Origin: Bathynomus jamesi | Lineage: Eukaryota; Arthropoda; Malacostraca; Isopoda; Cirolanidae | Direction of reading: 5' to 3' | Assembly: GCA_023014485.1 (NCBI GenBank) | Contig: JAJOZX010005780.1 | Coordinates: 62,001 to 126,000, forward strand | Length of the DNA stretch: 64,000 bases | Shown here: piece after piece, positions 29,601 to 34,304 of the stretch | Numbering within the stretch: the first letter of the stretch is position 1 | Layout of the letters: every line of letters begins with the position of its first letter | Made by a program: the position numbers and the translations under genes | The notes under the pieces: model-generated | Database searches by the model: none | Seen by the model: only the letters and a program-made list of their open reading frames with translations | Told to the model about the DNA's origin: nothing

Positions 29601-32142
29601 AGGTAAAGTAGTGAAGGTTGGAAAATGGGTTCCGCATGATTTGTCATAAGCGAATCTTCAACATCGTCCTGCATTAATTAATCGCAGAGGTGTTCTATTC
29701 CACCAGGATAACGCGCGTCCTCACACTGCTCGAATCACCACTGCCCAATTGGAGGCATTTGGTTGGAAAAAAATGCCTCATCCACCTTATTTTCCGGACA
29801 TCGCACCTTCAGACTACCATTTATTCAGAAGTCTGCAACACCACCTAGATGGGCAAAAGTTGCAATCCAGGGAAGCTATCGAAAACGAAGTGATCGATTT
29901 TTTAACTCCAAACCAAGGGATTCCTTCGAACGTGGCATAAAAAACTTTTCTACAAGTGGGAGGAGGTTATAGAAAAAGAAGGGAATTATATTGATGATTA
30001 ATTTGTCATTATGTCATTTAATTTTTTTGTGAATAAACTAAAAATTCGAGCAAATTTGTCCTTATAAGTCCTTTAATTTTTGAACTAAAAAATCGAGCAG
30101 AATATATGTTACAACCTTATACTATCCCAATAGTTACGCACGTTGAAGTTATAATAATTTCTTGAATATTAGGTTTATAACCACTAATTAGGTCTTTTTT
30201 CAAAGCTTGAGATTTCACCAAAAGAATGAAATACAAGACATTTCACTATAGGCCTACTTTGGGATCTCCCAATTTTTAGCAAATAATCACGACTGTCGCG
30301 TTAAAAAAGCTGAGAAAAGAAAACCGTTAGTAGGAGAAAGGATCAGGCAATACACTTCGCGGCAAGAATAAAGAAGTCATTTTGAAAAATGAAATGTTAG
30401 ATCTTACCTGTATGGGAATTTTGAATATCCAGGCCTCAGCATGTACTGGAGTGTCCACCACCCTCTTAGGTATATGTTTGTGTTCACACGCATAAAACTC
30501 TCTTCTGTTACACTCGCGATACTCGTGTTAATACTGTTCTCAATCGTATTAAGGTCCTTCGGGTTAACTGCATAAATGTTTCCTTTGAGGTACTAAAGAA
30601 ATAAATCGATCTGGGGATCAAGGAGTTTGGTGATGCGTCAGTCACCGAATATACTTACTGTATGAGGGTTTGAACGACGGTTCAGGATCGACCTGCGGTC
30701 GATTCTGCAGCATCCCGCCTCATTTGTCTCGTATATAAATTAGTTACTTAACAGTAATTGGTAGCAAATAAGCTGCAACCCATTAAGCAATTAAGATCTG
30801 TACATTACTTTTTCAGTAATTTTAAAAATAAGGAGAGTAAAAATTTCCATTATTTCTGAAACTACCAAAGTAATGTAGTAATCTTAACTACATAATGGGT
30901 TGGAGCTTATATGACGCTAATTTCAATTGAAATAACTAACTAAACAAAACAAAAAGTCTAGTTGCAAACTGATTTTACATTACTAAAGTTTAGTGAAATT
31001 GTAACAATAAAAATTAATCACACATCGATTGTTTATCCATCGGTTTCTGACAGATGTTATGTGTCGGGATGGGGTCAAAACCTGGACGGTCAATTCCAAC
31101 CTGTTTTGAAAGAAGTTGACCTCCCGATCCTCGAGGATTTCGACTGTGAGAGACGACTGCAACAAACAAAGCTCGGAACTAGGTTCCGTCTGGAAACCAA
31201 TTCATTTTTGTGTGCAGGTGGTGAAGCTGGAAAGGACGCTTGTCGTGTAAGTTGAAACACTTCTCCAGAAGAGAATCTAGTCAAGGACTGTCCCGAGTCA
31301 GTCTAAAAAAATGGGGAGGTGGGGGTGCAGTGACGAGTTCTCTGTACGTTATGCATTTGGCTCGACCCAGTTCTTTTAAAGGTGATTTATTTTTCGAGGT
31401 TCGTGACCTTAACGCCCGTCTCATTGCCATCCGTTGAATGAAGGACATTCAACAGATTAATTAGCCAACCAACTTTTCTAAAAGAGTTTTAGGTCAATCA
31501 CTACTTATTACTTATAGTCAACATGTCTTTTTTTGTGTGTGAAAAATGTTATTGGTTAATTTGGTTTCCAAGTGATTGTTCATTTTATATTTAATATCTG
31601 CGGTTAAGTTCATTAGTTAATTCCCGTCGATCAGCGAAGTTAAGTAACATTGAGTCTGGGTAGTAGTTGAATGGGGGACTGTCCTCTGCGTCCAAATTAT
31701 GTAGCGACCCGTGGTTCGGAACCCACATAAACCTGTAGGTCCCCTTCGTCACAAGACCTTTGCTGTTACGGGGACAGTTTAACAACCTCAAAACAATATT
31801 GTCGGCCACGTTGCGACACCGTTTCTCGTGACACCTCTGCCCTCAGATGTAGTGACCTGTAGATGGTTTATATCGTAAGAAAACTGTAGTAGGTCCCATT
31901 TGTCACATGACTTTTGCACATTATTATTATTATCTTTGTCGTTTCCAATTCCACTTTGGTTAAATTTTTATATTTTACAGGGGGATGGAGGTTCTCCACT
32001 CGTCTGCAACGAGAATGGAGTCTACACCGTTATTGGTCTGGTGGCATGGGGTATCGGATGTGGTCAAGACGGGATTCCAGGAGTCTACGTTAATGTGGCG
32101 AGTTTTAGTAACTTTATCACTAACCACATATACCGTTCTTAA
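2522..32142 (+). CDS. Clip-domain serine protease homolog (masquerade/PPAF2-like), seven exons
   Basis: Join: 2522-2696, 4215-4366, 10658-10780, 13775-13896, 20542-20775, 31054-31246, 31981-32142. All junctions are GT-AG with matching phases and give 386 residues. Order: signal peptide; a clip-like Cys cluster (C77, C79, C86, C112, C113); a Pro-rich linker with CGAR (C135); then a trypsin-like domain from about residue 151. His186 (TAAH) and Asp237 (NDVALL) are kept. The catalytic Ser is Gly336 (GDGGSP), and the Cys pair around the His loop is absent (SGGVLI, TAAHK). In this family such inactive homologs act in haemolymph as cofactors for prophenoloxidase activation or in clotting and recognition. 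That role is inferred here from family membership. LINE, DNA-transposon and Penelope insertions swell the introns. Confidence 0.9.
2864..3838. mobile_element. Non-autonomous hAT element, 975 bp, in intron 1
   Basis: The ends are CAAAGCTGGGCA and TGCCCACCACTG, an imperfect terminal inverted repeat. They are flanked by the 8-bp duplication CTAATTAC (2856-2863 and 3839-3846), as expected for hAT. Both subterminal regions are crowded with GTTAAC/CGTTAA repeats. A short remnant of transposase C-terminus lies at 3521-3667. Confidence 0.85.
3521..3667 (+). pseudogene. hAT transposase C-terminal remnant (dimerisation region)
   Basis: The frame ending at the TAA at 3665-3667 reads [20 protein letters not shown] and then a stretch with LIFMKGNM. 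This matches the extreme C-terminus of hAT transposases (the FS-x-AG-x-I...R-x-x-L...FL-x-x-N pattern of the dimerisation domain). The catalytic core is absent. An unrelated 120-codon open frame at 3061-3423 in the same element has no recognisable motif. Confidence 0.75.
4215..4366 (+). CDS. SPH exon 2: first half of clip-like domain
   Basis: The acceptor TTCATTCAG|AAGG completes codon 59 as Glu (phase 1), followed by 50 codons in phase 0. A Gly/Ser/Pro-rich linker leads to [11 protein letters not shown], which corresponds to the CxCVPYYLC-type start of clip domains in PPAF2-like homologs, although the aromatic residues differ. It ends INTRIVNL at the donor CTT|GTAAGT. The missing CC half of the clip is supplied by the exon at 10658-10780. 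Confidence 0.85.
4406..4431. repeat. (ATA)n microsatellite at Penelope end
   Basis: About eight ATA units sit directly against the 3' end of the minus-strand Penelope copy. The same repeat (9370-9402) closes the plus-strand copy. Confidence 0.8.
4719..4961 (-). pseudogene. GIY-YIG-type endonuclease domain of Penelope copy 1
   Basis: The 80-residue frame contains [19 protein letters not shown], which matches the YIG half of the GIY-YIG endonuclease found at the C-terminus of Penelope-like elements, followed by a His-containing region (EHYRVDH). The Cys of the CP motif seen in copy 2 is Trp here. The domain is cut from the RT frame by mutations, so it is a fragment. Confidence 0.8.
5297..6047 (-). 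pseudogene. Penelope reverse transcriptase, copy 1
   Basis: Two overlapping frames (6047-5796 and 5809-5297) make up the RT palm. The first covers [20 protein letters not shown] to the segment before the central fingers. The second carries [19 protein letters not shown] and the catalytic box YIRYVDDTL, with both Asp present, then FLDINIFI. A 1-bp-type frameshift joins them near 5800. Further upstream (6050-6180) the frame is broken but still shows YGLPKIHK on the minus strand. Confidence 0.88.
6955..7040 (-). repeat. Detached Penelope 3'-end fragment between the two copies
   Basis: The sequence GTCGATATCAACCTATGTC and the following AAAGGATTTACATTTAATTT block repeat the terminal sequence found at 4432-4480 and, inverted, at 9290-9365. 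It joins the 5' side of copy 1 to the truncated 5' side of copy 2 without other sequence between them. Confidence 0.75.
7108..7329 (+). pseudogene. Penelope N-terminal domain fragment, copy 2
   Basis: The 73-codon frame holds [20 protein letters not shown], typical of the region N-terminal to the RT of Penelope-like elements. It is separated from the palm by frameshifts. The homologous stretch in copy 1 lies at about 6470-6660 on the minus strand. Confidence 0.7.
7600..8460 (+). pseudogene. Penelope reverse transcriptase, copy 2
   Basis: The reading resumes in pieces: [11 protein letters not shown] near 7645, the [14 protein letters not shown] region near 7730, then the palm in 7978-8301 with [19 protein letters not shown] and [12 protein letters not shown] (both Asp kept). 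A frameshift near 8285 moves the tail (FLDI..., [16 protein letters not shown]) out of frame up to about 8460. The copy is inactive as it stands. Confidence 0.87.
8805..9044 (+). pseudogene. GIY-YIG-type endonuclease domain of Penelope copy 2
   Basis: This is the counterpart of 4719-4961. Here the key Gly of YIG is Cys ([19 protein letters not shown]), while the CPVVDC pair is intact. Each copy has therefore lost a different conserved residue of this domain. Confidence 0.8.
9370..9402. repeat. (AAT)n microsatellite
   Basis: About eleven AAT units directly follow the end of Penelope copy 2. Confidence 0.85.
9455..10180 (+). repeat. tRNA-like SINE head split by a hAT insertion
   Basis: The sequence CACCTCGGTGGTTTAGTGG resembles a tRNA 5' half with an A box (tRNA-Asp/Glu-like). 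Removing the 612-bp insert at 9481-10092 restores continuity through TTATCGT into CAGTGACTACGAATC. A clear B box was not found, so the SINE call is tentative. Confidence 0.4.
9481..10092. mobile_element. Non-autonomous hAT element, 612 bp
   Basis: The ends are CAGGGCCATCGAGAG and CTCTCGGAGGCTCTG, an imperfect inverted repeat, with G/C-rich subterminal blocks (GGGCCCGG). The flanking 8-bp duplication GTTATCGT (9473-9480 and 10093-10100) is perfect. There is no transposase; the 64-codon frame at 9617-9811 shows nothing recognisable. Confidence 0.88.
10196..10345 (+). mobile_element. tRNA-headed SINE
   Basis: The A-box-like GGTGGCCTAGTGGTTAAGAC is followed 25-30 bp later by the B-box-like GTGGTTCGGATTCC (one extra base). 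A central block CACGTTAAACTGTAGGTC comes next, then the tail AGCTTGACCTTCGT. The tail matches the 3' end of the LINE fragments at 49.9 and 51.7 kb. The central block matches the 5S-headed SINE at 31.7 kb. Confidence 0.65.
10346..10657. other. Unique intron 2 sequence
   Basis: No repeat or gene was recognised. A pyrimidine tract (TTTTTTCCCTCCCCTTTTCTTC, about 10605-10625) precedes the acceptor of exon 3. Confidence 0.5.
10658..10780 (+). CDS. SPH exon 3: end of clip domain and linker
   Basis: This 41-codon exon is too short to stand out as an open frame but fits exactly between exons 2 and 4 in phase 0/0. The acceptor is AAGGACAG|AGG and the donor GATGAA|GTGAGA. It encodes VCCF (the adjacent CC pair closing the clip domain), a Pro/Ile-rich linker, and [10 protein letters not shown]. 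The last matches the CGxRN..G linker whose Cys bonds to the catalytic domain in this family. Without it, exon 2 would lack half of the clip domain. The acceptor is somewhat weak (purines just before AG). Confidence 0.83.
10781..11370. other. Unique intron 3 sequence
   Basis: AT-rich intronic DNA. A 68-codon open frame at 11103-11309 is hydrophobic but matches nothing recognised. Confidence 0.4.
11371..12238 (-). pseudogene. Tc1/mariner-superfamily transposase, broken by a MITE
   Basis: Read on the minus strand from the ATG near 12225 (MASVQNDEG), fragments line up in mariner order. First come the N-terminal helix ([13 protein letters not shown]) and the second HTH ([20 protein letters not shown]...VHKI). 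Next is the region before the first catalytic Asp ([16 protein letters not shown]). After the inserted foldback at 11577-11776 comes [20 protein letters not shown]. Several frameshifts and deletions are present and the C-terminal half is missing. Confidence 0.75.
11577..11776. mobile_element. Foldback MITE, copy 1, inside the mariner pseudogene
   Basis: Arms of about 95 bp (starting GGATCACCTGAAGAT and running through TTAGTTAGC...CCTAACCTAACCAATCG) are inverted around a 24-bp loop, GTCAAGGGCGTACAGTTGAC plus 4 bases. The mariner reading is interrupted exactly here. The loop is in the opposite orientation to the loop of copy 2. Confidence 0.85.
12239..12544. other. Unique intron 3 sequence
   Basis: Nothing recognised in this stretch. 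Confidence 0.4.
12545..12747. mobile_element. Foldback MITE, copy 2, nearly perfect 203-bp palindrome
   Basis: It starts GGATCACCTGAAGATCAGG and ends with its reverse complement, CCTGATCTTCAGGTGATCC. The arms share TTAGTTAGCCTTATAA and CGACCTAACCTAACCAATCG with copy 1. The centre reads TTAGGTCAACTGTATGCCC. Poly-A-rich flanks leave the target duplication ambiguous. Confidence 0.9.
12748..13774. other. Unique intron 3 sequence before exon 4
   Basis: AT-rich intron with no recognised gene or repeat. Isolated CTAACC-rich words near 12985-13045 echo the foldback family but do not form a repeat. Confidence 0.4.
13775..13896 (+). CDS. SPH exon 4: start of protease-like domain with catalytic His
   Basis: Acceptor TTTAACAG|GCA (phase 0); donor GATCC|GTAAGT (phase 2). 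It encodes [12 protein letters not shown], the usual start of the catalytic-like domain in non-catalytic homologs (no R-IVGG activation site), then [18 protein letters not shown]. The His of the triad (residue 186) is present. The Cys normally before and after it are Ser and Lys, both members of one disulfide, as in PPAF2-type homologs. Confidence 0.92.
13897..14241. other. Unique intron 4 sequence
   Basis: Short AT-rich intron stretch before the LINE insertions, with a T-rich tract near 14022-14042. Nothing else was seen. Confidence 0.4.
14242..15577 (-). pseudogene. LINE copy B, 3' part (2A-type LINE family)
   Basis: The minus strand encodes the end of the RT ([17 protein letters not shown]) and the C-terminal region, ending in the zinc-knuckle-like [18 protein letters not shown] and GGLIG-stop. 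Several frameshifts are present, plus an expanded (CA)n stretch (14622-14652) that turns part of the frame into HTHTHT. The 3' tail is GTT/AAC-rich. The copy continues at 19528-20140; copy A is inserted between the two parts. Confidence 0.87.
15588..19087 (-). pseudogene. LINE ORF2 (endonuclease, RT, C-terminal knuckle) with 2A-like motif
   Basis: From Met at 19087 the frame runs 851 codons to 16532. A 1-bp deletion near 16570 shifts it into the frame 16565-15588 (325 codons). Order: basic N-terminus; [15 protein letters not shown] (residues 80-94, 2A-like); an APE-type endonuclease ([31 protein letters not shown]); the RT ([35 protein letters not shown]); and a C-terminal C-x2-C-x8-H-x4-C. 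No RNase H domain was seen. All catalytic motifs are present, so only the deletion (clear by comparison with copy D at 42053) stops it being intact. It resembles the Jockey/CR1 group; the clade is uncertain. Confidence 0.9.
18806..18850 (-). other. 2A-like sequence (GDIKTNPGP) in LINE ORF2
   Basis: Residues 80-94 of ORF2 read [15 protein letters not shown]. It has the Leu-rich lead and the NPGP end of 2A peptides, which cause ribosomes to skip one bond between Gly and the last Pro. Such motifs are known near the start of several APE-type LINE ORFs. The usual Glu of DxExNPGP is Lys here, so activity is uncertain. Confidence 0.75.
19205..19365 (+). repeat. Diverged direct repeat S1, upstream of LINE A
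   Basis: This shares words such as GAACCACTT, TTCACAAATT, AAATTTTGATGGCTGTG and TTTTGTAAATTTAT with 20285-20430, in the same order and orientation. It lies between the 5' end of LINE A and the rest of LINE B. It could be a LINE 5' UTR or an unrelated repeat. Confidence 0.55.
19528..20140 (-). pseudogene. LINE copy B, 5' part of RT
   Basis: The minus strand encodes the RT from [14 protein letters not shown] sequence through [20 protein letters not shown] to ISKAFDAIP, matching copy A closely but with frameshifts. The copy is 5'-truncated at GTTGTTGTCTCTGTTTA (20124-20140). Copy D ends within a few bases of the same point. It is continuous with 14242-15577 once copy A is removed. Confidence 0.85.
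20285..20430 (+). repeat. Diverged direct repeat S2
   Basis: Partner of S1 (19205-19365), located just beyond the truncated 5' end of LINE B and before exon 5. Confidence 0.55.
20542..20775 (+). CDS. SPH exon 5: protease-like domain with catalytic Asp
   Basis: Acceptor CACTTTCAG|AGC completes Pro191. The exon encodes [30 protein letters not shown] and [13 protein letters not shown] (catalytic Asp237), then NVACLPERG with the Cys that pairs with the linker Cys135. The donor used is GGTCAAAG|GTGTGG (phase 2). It is weaker than usual but the only one that gives Arg269 and restores CYVSGWG in the next exon. A nearby GTGAAG donor (20785) would break the frame. Confidence 0.92.
20776..21143. other. 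Unique intron 5 sequence
   Basis: No gene or repeat was recognised before the mariner end at 21146. Confidence 0.4.
21508..23812 (+). pseudogene. LINE copy C (2A-type family), 5'-truncated, in Academ left arm
   Basis: The plus strand encodes [20 protein letters not shown] onward, then RT blocks in two frames (21508-22396 and 22314-22778, with [26 protein letters not shown] and SYADDVTL). The C-terminal region (23085-23809) ends [18 protein letters not shown] and GGLIG-stop. The tail is AAC-rich. Frameshifts near 22390, 22778 and 23280 inactivate it. The duplicated target is about ATAACGAC, seen in uninterrupted form in the right Academ arm (28751-28758, inverted). Confidence 0.88.
24054..26126 (-). 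CDS. Academ-like transposase, C-terminal half with XPG/FEN-type nuclease
   Basis: This intact 690-codon block has no recognised start of its own and is the 3' part of a longer frame (to 28536). It begins [20 protein letters not shown]. The nuclease domain runs from about residue 240 to 480: [13 protein letters not shown] (N-terminal Asp region), [31 protein letters not shown] (acidic helix), [12 protein letters not shown], and [19 protein letters not shown] (helix-hairpin-like). These are the order and acidic residues of XPG/FEN-family nucleases. A Cys-rich cluster follows ([18 protein letters not shown] and further Cys) with an acidic tail. The nuclease may act in transposition; that is inference. 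Confidence 0.75.
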   Translation of the reverse strand: MDHCLPEDAKADLLAGAHVCRHNEGSWNSVSSDQFGEQTYIKKGKLSGGLKGISLSADQVAIWVESYHICTHITLAMNSMYSAEEYAKMEGKHKEEGQGRKTLDKEDRRRIQDELAKYFHPLKNVTSNLYNIVNGKVASTEVNAHNALKIGEEMAAAFRSSLPDGFHSQRTRRVKTMESIKCGVKVGDKSVYDMVAICTRLLVVGQQRQLQLPTHSSTSYAVPSSFIDEYGCLRKGKKAVMVDRLSVEEHHPVDPDVVIVDAQQLLYHLVWPCEGSAAVLAISMKIRLSCYSSEGLVVFDRYDEQSVKDHERMRRASEGSVEYNVTISNTLPSRDSIMKNKVNKKALAQVLCTFNLGENVTMVGRDEAVFTHDEADVTMVSYLLQAVKNGKTTIRVLSDDTDLFILLVYWCWKMQLQASVQLERWDGRVLDINATAKRLGPKCLQMLGMQSLSGCDTVSYPFGRGKVSALKILMSRDIPSLYTVLGEEGAATEDLMMMGQAFFIALYGVAEGTCMNEARYEIYSRKSKSKPPLIKSLPPTDTNLLYHVLRAHLQVMLWKAADQQSPPAVDITKYEWEIVDGVPSPCTASGPIALPDLMDVISCRCKAEGKACSTHGCSCRSAGLSCTYYCLCVGGIHCCNPLTKQVRDDGGEDWEEEDEGGEQVLDEKNDEVDEWGEEVNFPSYDVCCDG
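26127..28536 (-). pseudogene. Academ-like transposase, N-terminal and middle part, broken
   Basis: From 28536 (likely start [14 protein letters not shown] near 28473) the frame has Cys/His-rich segments ([33 protein letters not shown]). An in-frame TGA lies at 28090-28092, with continuation to about 27010. There a frameshift leads into 27014-26595, followed by an in-frame TAG (about 26595) and a further block (26595-26280) with [18 protein letters not shown] and [11 protein letters not shown]. More damage separates it from 26126. Cys-rich N-terminal modules suggest zinc binding. The protein would have been about 1,450-1,500 residues. Confidence 0.68.
28577..29054. repeat. Right terminal inverted repeat of the Academ-like element
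   Basis: Reverse complement of the left arm (21229-21507 plus 23813-23993), mostly identical. An inner small hairpin (GATAAAAACCC with GGGTTTTTATTATC, 28767-28806) is present here and reduced in the left arm. Confidence 0.85.
29282..30001 (+). pseudogene. Mariner transposase, internally deleted
   Basis: Starts [19 protein letters not shown] with an HTH segment ([21 protein letters not shown]). An in-frame stop lies near 29402. [10 protein letters not shown] and the second HTH follow ([19 protein letters not shown]), then [20 protein letters not shown]. A deletion removes the region with the first catalytic Asp and leads directly to [11 protein letters not shown] (second Asp) and [19 protein letters not shown] (third Asp). 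A frameshift near 29937 precedes the C-terminus. Inactive. Confidence 0.88.
30122..31050. other. Unique intron 5 sequence with a small inverted repeat
   Basis: Mostly unique AT-rich DNA. The only structure noted is the inverted repeat at 30769-30912. Confidence 0.4.
30769..30912. repeat. Short foldback with arms of about 60 bp
   Basis: The arm AAGCTGCAACCCATTAAGCA (30769 on) is repeated inverted as TAATGGGTTGGAGCTTA (30896-30912). Imperfect complementarity extends through ATTACTTT and AGTAATGTAG. It is probably a MITE remnant; no partner copy was found in the window. Confidence 0.6.
31054..31246 (+). CDS. SPH exon 6
   Basis: Acceptor TTCTGACAG|ATG completes Arg269. It encodes [20 protein letters not shown], then [11 protein letters not shown], a basic [11 protein letters not shown] stretch typical of PPAF2-like homologs, and [14 protein letters not shown]. 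The donor CGT|GTAAGT is in phase 0, directly before the residue block that holds the catalytic Ser position. Confidence 0.93.
31262..31480 (+). repeat. SINE-like repeat, copy 1, with CAAC-rich tail
   Basis: From CAAGGACTGTCCCGAGT to the tail GCCAACCAAC, this matches 38968-39165 in order and orientation (blocks AAATGGGG, CAGTTCT/TTTAAA, GTTCGTGACC-like, tail). It lies in intron 6. Confidence 0.6.
31611..31800 (+). mobile_element. 5S-rRNA-derived SINE
   Basis: 31621-31690 is recognisably the 3' two thirds of a 5S rRNA gene: GTCGATCAGCGAAGTTAAG (A-box region), then TAGTAGTTGAATGGGGGACT (C-box region). It is followed by a non-5S body, GTGGTTCGGAACCCAC, ACCTGTAGGTCCCC and TTCGTCACAAGACC. Parts of that body also occur in the tRNA-headed SINE at 10240-10315. 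A second partial tail copy (GTAGGTCCCATTTGTCACAT) lies at 31885-31910. Confidence 0.75.
31981..32142 (+). CDS. SPH exon 7: inactive serine position and C-terminus
   Basis: Acceptor TATTTTACAG|GGG. It encodes [20 protein letters not shown], where active proteases have GDSGGP, so the nucleophile is Gly336. [19 protein letters not shown] and a C-terminal helix-like stretch to the TAA at 32140-32142 follow. A DACxGDGGSP motif in this position is characteristic of masquerade/PPAF2-type homologs, so the change is ancestral to the family rather than a local mutation. Confidence 0.95.
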   Translation, partial: GDGGSPLVCNENGVYTVIGLVAWGIGCGQDGIPGVYVNVASFSNFITNHIYRS

Positions 32143-32428
32143 GTACCTTTCTTTTGTATACCACAACAAAATGATGGAGAGAAACGCTTTTACCCGCATT
32201 TGCTCTCTAAATTACTTTAATGTAATTTCAGTTTTAAAATTAAATGAACGATTCATTTGGTCGTATATTAAAAATAGTTACACGTACTTTGGTAGTCGAA
32301 TTGCGTATAGAAATATTATCATATGAATCTACAATGTAATAACTAATAATTAAACGAAATTTACTTCTTTAATACTTCATACCTCAAATTAATCAGCGAT
32401 TAATTATTAAATCAATTATTGATTATTA

Positions 32429-32434
32429 ATAAAA
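32429..32434 (+). terminator. Candidate poly(A) signal of the SPH gene
   Basis: AATAAA about 290 bp beyond the stop codon, in AT-rich DNA where such hexamers arise easily. It is the first match on the + strand after the stop. Confidence 0.35.
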
Positions 32435-32598
32435 ATAATGTAAAACCTGCATTAATATTACACACTGAAAAAATTAAAATTTTCTTTTAAAAAATTCAAG
32501 ATTAATGTGTAAATTAAATATACTTTTTAATTATTTATATTAAAAATACATGTTAAGTTAACATTATTTAACTATTGGATCTTCATACGTTTTTGATA

Positions 32599-32722
32599 AA
32601 TATTCAGTTCAGCGGTCACTTTTTTTTTTAAGTTCAAACTACGCCCATTCCGCCATCTGACGTCATTGAAATGGGCGTGGTTACGACTTTGCCAAATTTG
32701 AGGTAATGATAAACTGAATATT
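32599..32722. repeat. Short MITE-like inverted repeat, 124 bp
   Basis: Ends AATATTCAGTT and AACTGAATATT are perfect inverted 11-mers. An inner pair, AACTACGCCCATT and AATGGGCGTGGTT, is nearly perfect. Non-coding. Confidence 0.6.
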
Positions 32723-33138
32723 AGCCATGTTTTGATATAATTTTGCATTGAATATCTATGCTTGAAAATGCTCTTGGTCCAAAGCTTATCTTCACTTTCT
32801 CATTGAGAGTATGTTCGAAATATAAATGCGCTTCATTGTGCTTCATCTTTTATTATTATTATTATTATTATTATTTAAATGCAAGTTTAATTACACATAT
32901 TAAGTACGAGTAAGTGTGGTAAAACTCTGTGGCATGGTTTAAATCTAAAATGTTATAAAATTGTGTTTATAAAAATTTGAGTCACACCATTGTCGTATTT
33001 CAGTTTAATATTTATATGAAATAATGTTAGCTCATGTTTAACCTTCAAATTAATTAGTAAATAAAACAAATTGTTAATCATGTATTTCATTAAAACTTTC
33101 GTTGCAGTAAAAAGAAAAAAAATAAAATTGCTTTGAAT

Positions 33139-33164
33139 TTACACACACACACACACACACATAC

Positions 33165-33204
<40 letters not shown>
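33139..33204. repeat. (CA)n-(TA)n microsatellite
   Basis: About 11 CA units, a short mixed stretch, then a long TA run ending at about 33204. Confidence 0.9.
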
Positions 33205-33206
<2 letters not shown>

Positions 33207-33224
33207 TGTGTGTATATATAATGC

Positions 33225-33475
33225 TAATGACAATGATGAGCTTTATTGGCAGGATATAAACCCCATAAAATAGTATAATATTGTTGAAGGTAATAAGCGA
33301 TAAAATAAATCAAACCGTAATAAATTTAAAAAAAAAAATTATGACAGAGAGAAAAATAAAAATAAGACGCGTACTGAAACAAATAGAAATAAAAACTATC
33401 CACAACTAAGCCTACAAAAAGAAAAAATGGGAATAAAGATAAAAAGTACACATAGCGACACTACCAACATATATA
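33225..33475 (-). repeat. LINE family 1, 3'-end fragment
   Basis: GCTTTATTGGCAGGATATAAACCCCAT is the inverted 3' terminus of family 1 (compare CTGCCAATAAAC at 1757-1768). A degenerate GAT-type tail lies on its left. A separate, second 3' end follows at 33480. Confidence 0.6.
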
Positions 33476-33479
33476 TATT

Positions 33480-34296
33480 GTAATGATAATGGTAATGATA
33501 ATGATAATATTTATTGGCAGGAGAAAGAGCCCATAAAATTAAAAGGTACAGTATCCATCAATGTAATCAATGATACAACTAATTATGAAACAATAAATTT
33601 AAAAACAAAACAAAAATGACACGGTAATAAAGAAATAAAGATAATACACGTAAAGAAACGAGAAATAATAAAGTACACGAAATGGAATTGTTAATGCGGG
33701 AGTTAAGTAGAGATAGCTATAGACAAACGCCTTCATTCAAAGAGGTTTAGTTCTAGAAGACGTAAAGCAGGACTGATGAATACCTTGGACAATTGGATTG
33801 TCTGAATTTTTAATCGTATTGAGCGCGTCTTGTTACTTCAGGGAGGCTTGGAACGGTGCGGCAAGCGAACATTTGAGAGGCTGAGCATCTTGGAGGTAAC
33901 TTATGCAGCTGTTTATAGGATCTGTTGTAAAACAACTACGGTTCTGCAGGAACCTTTTTTATAGTTAACCCAGAATTGCTGCTCATAAATATTAGTACAG
34001 AAAACACGAAAAGGAAAGTCTTTAGTTTCGCTTGTACAAAATTTTAAGTTCTTTATAATCATGTTTGCCTCAGTACAGTAACTTCGATATTTTTTCCTTA
34101 TGTCTGAGTTGTCACTCAAAGAGCTGGTGATAGTTTGATCGAGATACTTAAATTCTTGTACCTGCTCCATTGATTCGTCTCTCATTTAGAGCTTTTAGGA
34201 AAGACTTGCATACCCTTAGTTTTAGTAACAATGAAATTAATGCCATGGTTCTGTAAATATGATTCACAAGTTTTTATAAGATGATCCAGACCTTTC
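33480..34296 (-). pseudogene. LINE family 1, 3' half of the copy split by a hAT
   Basis: A (TGATAA)n-type tail and TTTATTGGCAG mark the 3' end at about 33480. On the minus strand the frame shows VKGLDHLIKTCESYLQNHG (34296-34240), QEFKYLDQTITSSLSD (in 34185-33913) and YEQQFWVNYKK, matching 1020-1420. The upstream half of this copy lies at 38388-38760, beyond the hAT. Confidence 0.85.
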
Positions 34297-34304
34297 ACCA
34301 AAGG

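Larger units (their letters stand above)
21146..30119 (+). mobile_element. Mariner element, split by an Academ-like transposon
   Basis: The outer ends, TCAGGTTGTAACATA (21146) and its complement TATGTTACAACCTTA (to 30119), form the mariner inverted repeat, extended by ATTCTGCTCGATT. TA dinucleotides flank both ends (21144-21145, 30120-30121). Without the 21229-29054 insert the element is about 1.15 kb, a mariner with an internal deletion. Its transposase remnant lies at 29282-30001. Confidence 0.85.
32143..33138 (+). other. 3' flank of the SPH gene
   Basis: Likely 3' UTR followed by non-coding AT-rich DNA. The best poly(A) signal is AATAAA at 32429-32434, about 290 bp after the stop. A small MITE-like palindrome lies at 32599-32722. 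Nothing else was recognised. Confidence 0.4.

Noticed and set aside
31621..31690. Functional 5S rRNA gene
   Set aside because: The 5' third is missing, substitutions lie in the boxes and a SINE body follows directly.
2522..32142. Active trypsin-like protease
   Set aside because: The nucleophile Ser is Gly (GDGGSP), there is no R-IVGG activation site and the His-loop Cys pair is absent.
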